Assembly (NCBI GenBank): GCA_032164295.1
Contig: JAJHTX010000004.1
Location: 248,001 to 312,000 of the forward strand
DNA from: Inonotus obliquus
Lineage: Eukaryota; Basidiomycota; Agaricomycetes; Hymenochaetales; Hymenochaetaceae
DNA: 64,000 nucleotides
Direction of reading: 5' to 3'
Under the pieces are notes generated by a model. That model saw only the letters and a list, made by a program, of their open reading frames with translations. It made no database searches and was not told where the DNA came from. A program made the position numbers and the translations under genes. Positions 42,495 to 53,342 of the stretch are shown piece by piece. The stretch's first letter is position 1; each line of letters begins with the position of its first letter.

Positions 42495-44090
42495 ATGTAT
42501 GCGTTTGACCAGACAACAAAATCTTCAATTTCCCCTTCGAAGAAAATGAAGAATAAGCCGCAAGCGCTGGAGATCATGAGTCCTAGACTTGAGACTGTCG
42601 TCGATGATGATCAAGAACATGAATACGAGCAGGATCAGTTCCAATTTCAGTCATCGCCATCATCATCGCCAACAAGGATTTGTTTCCCGACTTCGCCTCC
42701 CGGAACGTCTCCTACTACCGATGCAGTAACGTATCCATGTGGTCCAAATCGTTCGCGTCGCCCAATACGTACTTCGACATGCTCGTCTATGCATTCTTCC
42801 TCTTCCCATTCTTCAACATCGTCTTCATCTTCTTTGTTTTCCCGTGTCTCTGCTTCGAGCTTTCGCACAAACCGGACAAGCATCTCGTCTTATCGCTTTC
42901 CTGCCTCTCCTTCACTGTCTTTTGCTTCCTTATCTTCAGCGTCGACTTCGTCTTCTGTGACATCGTGCGCGGTACCCCTTCTTCCTCCCTACGCCCCGAA
43001 TCCTCTTTTGCAGGCTTCTCCGGAGGACGCCAAGGCGATTCTTACGCTCGATGGAGGAGGTGTACGAGGTGTCTTTGCACCTCTATTCTTGAGCGAGCTA
43101 CAGAAACATCTACCACCTGATGTCGACGTTCGTGAGCTCCTCGATCTCGTTGGTGGGACATCCACTGGTGGTATCGCCGCCCTCATGTTCGCGCGTATGG
43201 GTCTTCCCCTCGACAAGGTCATCAACACGTATCGTGAAATGCCCAAGAAGCTGTTCGGTTCTAGGAAATTAAAAGGCCTCTGGTGGCTACTTACCAACTC
43301 CCAGCACTCGACAAACAAGCAGCGCAAAGTGTATTCGCGTGTTGTCAAGGAGGCTCTTGGGGATGCTGAAGCGTTGTTGAAGCCATGCGTCGAGGATGCG
43401 GAAGATTCACCCAAGGATGCTGAACCTACACTGCAAGTGCCCGTGTTCACTGTGGCTGTTGACGCAGCGGATCTTTCAAAGCCTACCGTGTTCACTTCGT
43501 ACACGCCGATTTTCGAAGATCCTCGTAAGAGCGCCGACTCCCTGCCGACACCGGAACAACAAGACGATGTGACGATCGTAACAGCAGCACTTGCGACGTC
43601 GGCTGCACCGACTTATTTCCACCCAGCCACACACGCAGGACGCTCATATGTCGATGGAGGTGTAGGGTTTAACAATCCCGCGGAAATCGCCCTCAGACAA
43701 CTTTCGACACTCTATGGTCCTTCAGCATTCGCGAATACGTTGATCTCGCTCGGTACGGGAAGGAAAAACGAGAACCCGTATCGGCCTGGCGGTAGTAAGC
43801 CTCGCTTGCGTTCTGGCGTCGCTGGTATGTTCAACATGCTTCGTGCCTTTGCGCACATGGCTACGGATGCTGAAGGCGTACATGCGAGGCTTGAAGAGCG
43901 TTTCGCGCAGACTGGAGGGTACTTCCGATTCAATCCTGTTGGACTTGAGGATGTTGTGCTGGACGACTGGACAGCTGTTGACGATGCTATCAAGGCTTCA
44001 CTTGCGTACCTTGCGCTACCTGAGACGCAAAAACGGCTTGATGAGCTGGCCGAGCGTCTTCTTAGAGCTCGAGGATTTGTACCGGAATGA
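42495..44090 (+). CDS. Patatin-like phospholipase / acyl hydrolase
   Basis: 531 codons from ATG 42495 (MYAFDQTTKS) to TGA 44088-44090, no intron. The first ~170 residues are a Ser-rich, probably disordered leader. The patatin domain then follows: AILTLDGGGVRGVF (oxyanion hole), LVGGTSTGGIAAL (nucleophile Ser in GTSTG, near residue 220) and YVDGGVGFNNPAE (catalytic Asp in DGG, near residue 386). ISLGTG is the usual downstream motif. Such enzymes hydrolyse acyl esters of membrane or storage lipids with a Ser-Asp dyad. An upstream ATG at 42398 followed by a possible donor (gtgagt, 42436) leaves a short 5' exon possible, but the chosen start is the first in this frame. The ~450 bp to the P450 stop is a convergent 3' region. 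Confidence 0.9.
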   Translation: MYAFDQTTKSSISPSKKMKNKPQALEIMSPRLETVVDDDQEHEYEQDQFQFQSSPSSSPTRICFPTSPPGTSPTTDAVTYPCGPNRSRRPIRTSTCSSMHSSSSHSSTSSSSSLFSRVSASSFRTNRTSISSYRFPASPSLSFASLSSASTSSSVTSCAVPLLPPYAPNPLLQASPEDAKAILTLDGGGVRGVFAPLFLSELQKHLPPDVDVRELLDLVGGTSTGGIAALMFARMGLPLDKVINTYREMPKKLFGSRKLKGLWWLLTNSQHSTNKQRKVYSRVVKEALGDAEALLKPCVEDAEDSPKDAEPTLQVPVFTVAVDAADLSKPTVFTSYTPIFEDPRKSADSLPTPEQQDDVTIVTAALATSAAPTYFHPATHAGRSYVDGGVGFNNPAEIALRQLSTLYGPSAFANTLISLGTGRKNENPYRPGGSKPRLRSGVAGMFNMLRAFAHMATDAEGVHARLEERFAQTGGYFRFNPVGLEDVVLDDWTAVDDAIKASLAYLALPETQKRLDELAERLLRARGFVPE

Positions 44091-44544
44091 ATCTGGACCT
44101 CCAAATATCAGGCGCATCACACTTCTGCAAAATCACGACATTGTCACATACTTCATGAATCCCCCCCCCCTTCGAGCTTCCTCTCTTCTTTCGATCTTCT
44201 GATTATATATTTTCTTCCTGTCTTGATGCACGCTCGTTTCTGGTGCTCGTTTCTTTCCTGCTTCTCTGACTTCGGCCTTTACCTGCTCTCTTGATCCTCT
44301 TCGTCATTGGTTTCGTTCATTGTACTTCTATCGCTTTCCGCTCAACTCGACGTTCCTTCGTTCATATTTTCGCTTTATTTTCAAATCGTTCACCGTTCAT
44401 TTCATTTTGTAAATAAGTATCTGCGGAAGTCGGGTCAATTAAACAATTCCTGACGGAGATAGATGAGAAACTGTACAGAATATAAACTCCTTGTACAATC
44501 TCTCCCCCTATCTGCAACGCCGATAACAGATAGTTGGGCAGACT
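44091..44544. other. Convergent 3' region between patatin and P450 genes
   Basis: T/C-rich untranslated sequence. Nothing else seen. Confidence 0.7.
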
Positions 44545-46658
44545 CTAGTGCTCAAACCGACGCACACGCATAGGCAAGGCATACCCTTCTTCGCCCGCAA
44601 CTTTTGGTCGTGGCAAAATAGTGGTGATCGTGTCGATCTTTGTCTCGGGACCATCGCGCATCTCAAATACGTAATTTCGAATGAGGACAGACAATACAGA
44701 CTGGTGTAAACCATCCCAGTTAGCCTTCGTCCGTGATGCCCGGAGCAAGTTTGACGATAACACATACCTTGAACTCCGCGATAGCAAACGCACGTCCTAA
44801 ACACGTTCGCGGTCCATCGATGAAAGACAGGATATGATGGTATCCCTGTATTTCTTTTGCCTTCGATGTCAATCCCGCTTCGTTGTCCAACCATCGCTCA
44901 GGTTTGAATTCCTTTGCATCTGGTCCCCAAATCTCTTCCGAGCGGTTGATTGCGCGAATGGGTACCATGACTGCCGATCCTTGTGCCACAGTGATATGAT
45001 CGACCTTCTCCCCCGATGCGGTTGTGATGGGATTGCTCAGCGGAATGACGTCATCGTACTTGGCCTATGTGTTCGCTAATATTTGAGTATGATCCGTTGT
45101 GCAGTGGGGAATTGGTGAATACGCACAACTCGACCTGTCTGTCCAACTGGCGGATGTAAGCGAATAATCTCTCGTGTGACAGAGTCAAGATAGGGTAATT
45201 CGTTCGTGAGCTGGTCGTACGTAGGATCTTTGCTGGTGAATTCGGCGAGCTCTGCGCGAAGCTTGTCTTGCTTATCCGTGTGTAATGATAGTTCAATCAA
45301 GGCCCACGTCAAGCTGACTGAAGCATAAATGTTTAGTTGTGAGTGCATGTAGTACTAGTCAAAACAAAGTTACTGACCGGATGTTGTCTCGTAGCCAGCT
45401 AAGATTAGGACTTTCATCTGTTAATAAAATCAATTAACCTGAACTTGACTCGAAAAGTAGTTAAGTACCTGAGCTAGAACCTCTTCAGGCTCTAGTCGCA
45501 ATTCAGAATCTGCATTTTCTGCTTTGACTGAACTGAAGTTCAGCCCTGGAAGAGTCTATGGCAGTTGAAAGTCGACTCACGCAGACTCCCCATTAAAGAC
45601 CTCGACGTATCCGTAGCACCACCACCCACCGCCTTTTCATTCCGGCTTCTTTCAAGCAACTGTTCCGAAACCTCCTCCATAGTTTTGTGCAATTTCTTGA
45701 TCATTCGAGTGCGGCGATCCGGAATTCTTAAAATGATTGGGAGAAGCGCGCCGAGAAGCAGGATTATCATAGCCATTGGGGGAGCTGATCCGAAGGAATC
45801 GAAGACTTCTTCGACTGCGGAGTGTTCACCGTGTAGAGCGCCAAACTCGTGTCCAAATCCCGCGATGCCGATACTATCGAGAGCGACGCAATTCATCCTG
45901 AAAAAGAGATGCAGGTCAATTGCACTGAAGTTTTCCTGGAAAGTGACCGACGCGTACCATTTCTGGACGTTGATGATAGCCTCGTCTGTGTTCGATGACA
46001 TTACAAGCGTATCCCAAGCGGTCTTAACCTTCACATTTTGAGGTCAGCACATCGCAGGATTCGAGTTTCCAGAATACGGCTAACCTTGTAGGCCGAATCG
46101 AAAAATACAGGAGTCAGACTACGAATCGCAGCATTACTGAACGCAGGAGTAAGCGCCTTGCGTTGTCTGCATGACCGCGTCAGCATTTCCGATGCATCAT
46201 GATGCAATTTCGCACCCATTACCTTCGATGACTCTCTCCATCCGACCACAAGAGTCCCCGACCAACCTAAATGTGTCAATTAACAAGCACCATGAAGAAT
46301 ATGGGTATGAATAGCATACAAGGTTCGCAACCATCCTCTTCCCGAAGTTACTCTGCACGTAAGTAAACGTCTGCTTGGAATAAAAATGCGCAACCGCTCT
46401 TGGATCCGTCAACATCGTCCTCCTTCCACCAAACGCCGTAGGAACTTGGAACACCGGTCCATATTCCTTCGCCCACTGTTCGTATAACGCTCCAGAGTCG
46501 CCTTTGATTATTTCCTTGGAGACGCCAAAGAACAGGCTTGTTGAAGGTGGACCGAGGAGTTTGGTTGTTTTGACACGTCTGCGGATGGATTGAGCGAGTT
46601 TATAGACCGTCCAGGCTCCTCCGAAGAGAAAGAGGATGTCGAGATAGCTTAGATTCAT
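44545..46658 (-). CDS. Cytochrome P450 monooxygenase (first of two)
   Basis: Minus strand, ATG 46658, stop TAG at 44545. Exons 46320-46658, 46223-46266 and 46085-46166 join in phase; further exons follow. The N-terminal membrane anchor is LSYLDILFLFGGAWTVY. Landmarks: RKALTPAFSNAAIR (C-helix), FGHEFGALHG, the I-helix AGYETTS (near 45395, the oxygen-activating Thr), ELPYLDSVTREIIRLHPPV (ExxR), FKPERW, and the heme loop FIDGPRTCLGRAFA with the Cys thiolate ligand (near 44800). All catalytic elements are present. It is an ER-bound mono-oxygenase needing a P450 reductase; substrate unknown. The small internal exons around 45900-45960 are only approximately placed. Confidence 0.9.
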
Positions 46659-47049
46659 TGCCGTCGTCTGTATGAAGCGTAGTTGCTGGAATGCGTCACT
46701 CGAGGTGGGTATATATAGCTAACAACAAAGCGGTGTACACAGTGTGAGAAGATATCGGAGATTTCACCGATTGACCACTGACAAGAGTCCATCGTAATCA
46801 TTTACCCACCGTGCTGGACACGCAGGAAAGTTGGAAAGGCCACTGAGCCGCTACGACGCGTAAGTGCCCGCCCATGCAAAACGAAGCCGGCAGAAGAGCT
46901 CGTTCGTGTATACTCGGCACGAGTTTGATGCCCATTTGCTTCAACTACGAATTCCTGCTGTTGCTTACGTTGTTTTGTTTCTTTACCATTCAATACGTAT
47001 GAGCGCGATACCATTGGTTTGATGACTGCTATCATAGTGGACTGCAATA
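46659..47049. other. P450 promoter region; no other feature supported
   Basis: Upstream flank of the P450 gene up to the MITE nest. tatatatag near 46711-46719 lies on the + strand. Confidence 0.5.
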
Positions 47050-47291
47050 CAGGAAAATACTGTTCCTTTAAACACCAATTACAAACTTGTCCCCATGTCT
47101 TTCCACACACAACTTTTCAGAAGTTAAAATACATTTTCATGGAGTATACTATAGGAGACACATGCTGATTTTTTTCTAAGCCGGAAGGTGCGCTAGAAAA
47201 ATAGATATGGACCTGGAAAGAAACAAGGGCCCCTGTCACGGAAAACGACTCCTTTGAACACCTTGTGACGTAATGTCACGCCAATATCAAT

Positions 47292-48121
47292 GGTACCTGG
47301 CACGGCCTATGTAATTTCCGTGACATTCCCACGGTCCCTTCCATGGCTAAGCGGCGATCGACACGGATTCACCTGTTCCACTTTTTGTTTTGAGATTCGA
47401 GGGCCCGTCCTCCCTTCCACAACTTTACAAAAAATCTGAAAAAATGTCCAAAAATTATTTTTCGACACTCTGAACAAGGTGGTAAGAAAAATTACAAAAA
47501 CTGTCCAACAGATTCCAAGATACGGCGATTTTTGACACATATATAAATAACTATGACACTTCTTAAGAATTCTTTTTTAACAAAATCTTTATTTTTCGTT
47601 AAGATTTATATTTCTGAAAGAAATATGACAAGAAAGCCTGAATTCATTGAGCTAGGAAGCATATATGCTGCTGTGTCTACTGTATATGCTAATCTCTCCA
47701 CCAGTATGTCAATTTTTTTCGCATATAGTTGACAGAACCACCCTAATACACACATACATCATGTCCAGGCAGTTTTAAAGGAGTTTTATAAGTGTTTTCA
47801 GAGGAAGATATGGTCGTGCAAAAAAGCCAAAATAAGATCACGTGACACATAAGTGAAAACAGTTATGTATATTCTGCCTGAATATCACCTACAATCGATT
47901 CGGATTTGGTATATTTCACATCAGATAGTTATTCCAAGCCTTTTCATGTTGAAAGGAAGGGACAAATAACTCAAATTATGTGGAACTACATATTCAAGGG
48001 ATTTAGTGGGGGACCGGAAAGTGGGACATGAAGATCGACGCGAGTTACTATAAATGGAAAGTATTTGAAACTCCGCCCGGGAAAAAGTGGCACGGATTTT
48101 TTATAGGCCGTGCCAGGCACC
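47292..48121. mobile_element. Mutator-like MITE (830 bp)
   Basis: 9-bp target duplication AATATCAAT (47283-47291 and 48122-48130). Inverted termini GGT(A/G)CCTGGCACGGCCTAT, with weaker pairing continuing for about 20 bp (TCCGTG blocks). 9-bp duplications are the hallmark of the Mutator superfamily. Non-coding. Confidence 0.88.
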
Positions 48122-48142
48122 AATATCAATTACACTCTGGTT

Positions 48143-49382
48143 CACGGCGGGCAAAATAGGATATCAGCGGGCATTAAATTTAAAGAATTTTTCTTGCAAT
48201 TATTTTAAATATCAGTAAGCATATCGACCTTGCCAATATTATTTATATAAACCACGTGCCCATATTTTTTATATTGATATGGATATCGATTGGGTTGATA
48301 TTTTAAATTCCCATCTGTTTTTATGCATATCTTCCTGAAAGATAGTCTAAACATCTACTTTAAATCTCGGTAAGTATATCATACTACAGGTGGGTACATA
48401 AAGTCTTCGGCACCCCCGTTTTAGGAAGGTGGATTTGCATGCTTTATGTGGTAGAATAAGCGTCGGGTAGCCCTCGGCAACCTGGTCATATCGGCAAAGA
48501 CTTGGGATGGACTTGGTTGCTTACAGGAAAATACTGTTCCTTTAAACACCAATTACAAACTTGCCCCTAGGTCTTTCCACACACAACTTTTCAGAAATTA
48601 AAATACATTTTCATGGAGTATACTATAGGAGACACATGCTGATTTTTTTCCAAGCCGGAAGGTGTGCTGGAAAAATAGATATGGACCTGGAAAGAAACAA
48701 GGGCCCCTGTCACAGAAAACGACTCCTTTGAACACCTTGTGACATAATGTCATGCCAATATCAATTACACTCCGGTTGTAATGAATTGCTGAGATATCTT
48801 ATTTTCTCAGCACGCCGATCATTTTGACTATCACACTCTTGAGATTTTCTTACAATATTAATTGATTGAGCAGCAGTTTCTCCCTGAAACTTGGAGTGAA
48901 AGTAGACTATGTAGCATACTTTTAGATTATCAGGTTATCTATACAGTTAAATAACAGGGGGAATTGCAGGATGAATTGGTTTCGACTCAGGTCTGTGAAT
49001 TTCACCAAATATCAGCACTGTATAATTTTTCTAGACTCAACAGCTTGCTCAAATTTCTTGTAAATTTGCAGACTCAGTGATACATACTATCCTTTGGTTC
49101 ATGCATGTTTATGAGATGATAAGTGAAGAATTGAGTGAGAAAAGTCATGGTGTTCAAAGGAACAGTACTGTTTAAAGGACCGGTATTTTCCTGTACTCAA
49201 AAAGGCATGCAAATCACCTTCCATATTTGGGGGGTGCTGAAGACTTAATGTACCCACCTGTATCAATCCCGCCGGTATTATAAATATAAATCACGTGCTG
49301 ATATGCTTGCCGATATTTGAAATTTCGGCAAAAAAATAATTTTAAATACCGCACCCTCTGATATTCTATTTTGCCTGCCGTG
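48143..49382. mobile_element. CACTA/Harbinger-like MITE (1,240 bp) carrying a nested element
   Basis: Inverted termini CACGGC(G/A)GGCAAAATAG, 16 of 17 paired, with a 3-bp duplication GTT (48140-48142 and 49383-49385). Interior outside the nested element is about 568 bp, AT-rich and non-coding. A 3-bp duplication fits CACTA or PIF/Harbinger; the family is not settled. Confidence 0.8.
48524..49193. mobile_element. mariner-like MITE, copy C (670 bp), intact
   Basis: TA target duplication at 48522-48523 and 49194-49195. Termini CAGGAAAATACTGTTCC and, inverted, CAGGAAAATACCGGTCC. Nearly identical to copy B, so both inserted or were copied recently. Non-coding. Confidence 0.9.
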
Positions 49383-49801
49383 GTTGTAATGAATTGCCGA
49401 GATATCTTCTTTTGTCAGCACGCCGATCATTTTGACTATCACACTCTTGAGATTTTCCTACAATATTAATCGATTGAGATGCAGTTTCTCCCTGAAACTT
49501 GGAGTGAAAGTAGAATATGTAGCATACTTCTAGAGTATCAGGTTATCTATACAGTTAAATAACAGGGGGAATTGCAGGAGGAATTGGTTTCGACTCAGGT
49601 CTGTGAATTTCACCAAATATCAGCACTGTATAATTTTTCTAGACTCAACAGCTTGCTCAAATTTCTTGTAAATTTGCAGACTCAGTGATACATACTATCC
49701 TTTAGTACATGCATTTTTCTGAGTTGATAAGTAAAGAATTGAGTGAGAAAAGTCATGGTGTTCAAAGGAACGGTACTGTTTAAAGGACCGGTATTTTCCT
49801 G

Positions 49802-51082
49802 ACTGCTTTATGTCCGAGATGACCGACTATGTCAACGATTATTAATACGTAATACAAGTTACGTCATCCAAAAGATACCTGCCTGCTTTGCAGCCATATC
49901 CTTAGGACCACTCTACTAATCGTGATGGGTAATGCATACTAGCTTACACAAATTCGCATTCTAGAGGGACTACACATGCTTACAAACTGATTCCCAACCG
50001 CAGCATTTTCTGAAATCCCTCGGTCCCTCCGGCTCAACAAGTCAGTCTCACCTGATAATTAACATTTTTTGAGCCACATTGACATATTCTGATATCTTTA
50101 AGGCATTAATATTCCAGCGGAGGTCATTCCTCACCTCCCTTCTATTAATGTTCTAGTAAATTACGTTGGTAATGTGAGTGACTTCTTTTGAGGGCATTGG
50201 CCAATGTCTCGAGGACTCGGAGGAGTAGGACTACTTGAACAAGCTGACTGTGACTCAGACGCAGCGACAAGGGGCAGGTAACAGTTCAACGAGAAGGCAA
50301 TCTTGACTTACGACCTTCTGAAGACCAGACCAAGTGCCTCTCGTCCTTGAAGGTAATGAGGTATTTGTATATCTCCGCAACTCTAAGGACAAGAAATGGG
50401 ATATTCTGAGATGCATAGAGTAGAGTGAGAATGACGAACTTACACGAATGTGTGGTAGCTGTCCCGTAATGTCTTGAGGAAGAGCTTGCTCTTCATGGCA
50501 AAGACATGTCGAGACAGAGGGCCTCTTGAAAGGGATGTTAGGCCTAGGGAGAACGTAGTCGCCTGTGGTCAATTTCACAACCAGAGAAAGATGTGTGAAG
50601 CACTCCAAGTTGCATATATAATAACGTGGACCATCTCCAAGAAAACGCACAGGGACTGTTAGAGCATTGTATCAGAACGAACGAAAGACACGGTCCTCAC
50701 CTCATTACTTGATAACCAAGACCTTGATTCAAGGTAGGAGAAAGTTGATATTATGACACCAAGGAGACGGAAGGCAAGATCGCACTATCACAGTAGCATT
50801 ATTGAGCGAATGACGTTAATCGATTACTTGAAGTGGCAAAAAGAACAGAGACATGGCCGTAATGTCCAGGAGAATATTTCGTCGAATAATTTTATCAGTT
50901 GCTGATGCAAATGGTCCAGTGAATAAGAAAGCACAAACAGCCAGAGGCTTTTGTGCTTGTTCCTTCAACGGTCATAGTACTAACTAGTGAACCGAAGGGT
51001 GAAATTTTGAATTGCCACAAGATTGACTTAGGGCCGGACACGTTGTTATATTCCTGACATAACCATGGTGGGTAACAACAAT
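49802..51082. other. Mostly unassigned; possible minus-strand exons at 50255-50650
   Basis: A minus-strand frame at 50650-50255 includes TGDYVLPRPNIPFKRPS and QALPQDITGQLPHI, which read like protein with possible small introns (donor gtaagtt near 50443). No family was recognised and no full gene can be built. The rest shows nothing. Confidence 0.3.
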
Positions 51083-52650
51083 CTATCTCCTCTTGACTGA
51101 CACCACTATATCCTCGCCACGAATAGACGGAGTACCCATATTCTCCTCCGTCCACGCAGCCTCTGCGCCAACTCCATCAACACCCTTCACGCCTTCCTCC
51201 AACCCAGAAACAACATCAACCTCATACTTCTCCATCCAAACCTTCAAAATCAAATCAAACATCAACATCCTCGCTAATTTCTCACCAGGACAAGCATGCG
51301 CCCCTAACCCAAACTGAACAAACTCGACTTTCTGAAACCAAATGGAGTATACGTTTGGATTGGGTTCGGAGAGGAAACGGTCTGGGGACCAGTTGGTGCT
51401 GTTGGTGTAGATCCCGTAATGGATTGTTTGGGCATCTTCGCGTTGGGTTGTGAGTGGTGAACATGCGACGAGTGTACCTGAGGGGATTGTATGACCTGAG
51501 ATGGTTGTTGTGTTTTTCGTCCTACGCATTATCGTCGCGTTTGTATATAATCGACCTGTCTCTCGGAAACAGGCTTCGATGTACGGTTTACGTGCGTCGG
51601 AGGGTTGGAGTGCTTCTTCGCGAATACGCTCGAGTGAACCGGGAGTTCGACGTGCGTGAAGGAACATCCACGGAATCGTCATAGCGAGATTTGCGTGCCC
51701 GCCAAAGACTACAGTCATAATATGCGTGCCATAGTATTTCGCAAACTTATCCCCGGTTTGCGATACGATATAATAAAAGTAGTCGCCACGTCCTTTATGC
51801 TTCTCTGGATTGTTAAGAATGTCTTTGAGTTCGATATCGATAAGTTCGTTGAATCGTTTCCTCGTGTTATATAGTGCCCTTCCGGGTTTCGTATATTTCC
51901 AGAGAGAGGGAGGGACGACTCGTAACATTGGATGTTGGAGATCGCGTTCGAATTGGGACATTCGTGGGAATAGCTCGTCTCCGTGTTTTCTGTAGAACTC
52001 TTCTCCGACTAGGATAGTCAACATACACGAGATGACGAGACGCGACATGCTTCTGAATAGCGGGACCGTTCCTTTCGTAGACCATTCTTCGAAATGTTCG
52101 TCCGTTAGTTTGGAGCACCAGTCCATGTAGGTTTGCAGTCGGTTCTGGTTTTGAAGCGAGTATTTGACCATTTTGAAGCTGACTGCCGACCAATCTGGAT
52201 CGTCCATCACTGTATATTATGGGAATTGTCTTGAGCATCAAAGTCAACGTGAATAACAGAAACTGTGAGTTACACACTGCCTTGGACTGTCGCACCCATG
52301 GCCCACTTGATCGCTTCAATAAAACTCAACTTATCCTCCGCAGCGCGCAACACGGTCTTATTCCCCTCCGGACCAAGCAAGAACACAATCTTAACCGCCA
52401 AAAGATCTACGCAAAAGACATCTCCTAGCTTCCTCCGAGTTTTCCGTAGAAACTCGGCAGGATCCTTGCTGTACTCGACGGGCACGCGTAGTCGAGCGCC
52501 GAGAGATTCCTCGCCTGCATAGGGAATGTTGGGTGAGATCCGTGTCGTGAATCTGTGTATGGTGTAGAGGAGTCCACCGACTAGGAGAGTTGGGAGGAGA
52601 ACAAGTGGTGCTGAGATGTATTTAGAGAGGAGGGCTTCCGTCTTTGCCAT
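51083..52650 (-). CDS. Cytochrome P450 monooxygenase (second), two exons, 499 aa
   Basis: Minus strand. Exon 1 is 52278-52650 (ATG 52650), one intron GTGTGT...ACAG, exon 2 is 51083-52209; total 1,500 nt, in phase. The N-terminus has a hydrophobic anchor (APLVLLPTLLVGGLLYTI). Landmarks: VVFGGHANLAMTIPW in the I-helix region, where the usual acid-Thr pair is replaced; ExxR in ACFRETGRLY; WSPDRF; heme loop FGLGAHACPGEKLAR with the Cys ligand (near 51290). The SGHTIPSGTLV and CPGEKLAR motifs recall the CYP51/CYP7-like group more than the other P450 here. Substrate unknown. The same-strand MFS gene lies about 690 bp upstream. Confidence 0.9.
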
Positions 52651-53342
52651 TATGTACGGTTGTCAATACCAGGATCTTTGTGGTGTATCAGCCTTTGAGC
52701 AAAAGAAACCGCGTAGATACGTTGTAATCAAAGTTAGTCAGTATGATGGTCCAAAGTAAGAAAAATATGGACCTCACAAGCTGTGAGCTGATATTCTCGA
52801 CTACTAGCTGGCTAGACGTCAAGGCGGGGGAGTATGGAAGAAACGTTTGAGACAATAGTTCGTTCACCAGCATTATTAGTATGCACCGCATCACCTACAC
52901 AAGGTCCGCCTTCATCCCGTACAACTCTTGGCAGCACGAGCGCTACGTTTCCAACTTCAGGGTTGCTGGAGATCGCAAGTATGGGATAGGAGATCATGTT
53001 CCGAATCCGTGGTGGGCGAATGAGATCGCGCCAAAATGAAACCGTATGTCGATCCCAATTTGCTGATTTCATATGACCTACCTTACCTAATACTTGTACA
53101 GGATGATTGCCAAGGATGTGTCCCTACTTGGTAAGTATTTCCCGAAAGAGTATGCGTCCTTTGAAGTTCTCATCTCAAACAAAAGGCTGTCATTATTGGG
53201 ACAGTAGGACACGCAGAACTACCGACTGTAGAGATAATCTATGAAGCGTGTTAGTAGAATGGCATGATCGAGCGAACTCATCAGCACGTACTTCAAAACG
53301 AAAATCCTCTCTGGTTCTAGTGCATAGCAATTACAAGAAGGA
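52651..53342. other. Intergenic, no feature supported
   Basis: Promoter side of the second P450 and 3' side of the MFS gene. Only short frames. Confidence 0.55.

Larger units (their letters stand above)
47050..49801. mobile_element. mariner-like MITE, copy B, split by two later insertions
   Basis: Left part 47050-47291, middle 48131-48142, right part 49386-49801. Inverted termini CAGGAAAATAC-GT/CCTTTAAAC; left TA at 47048-47049, but the right flank reads AC. Subtracting the two insertions with one target copy each (839 and 1,243 bp) leaves exactly 670 bp, the length of copy C. That agreement confirms the borders of every element in this nest. Confidence 0.9.

Noticed and set aside
42647..42883. 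Minus-strand acidic frame within the patatin gene
   Set aside because: Shadow of the Ser-rich leader of the patatin-like protein.
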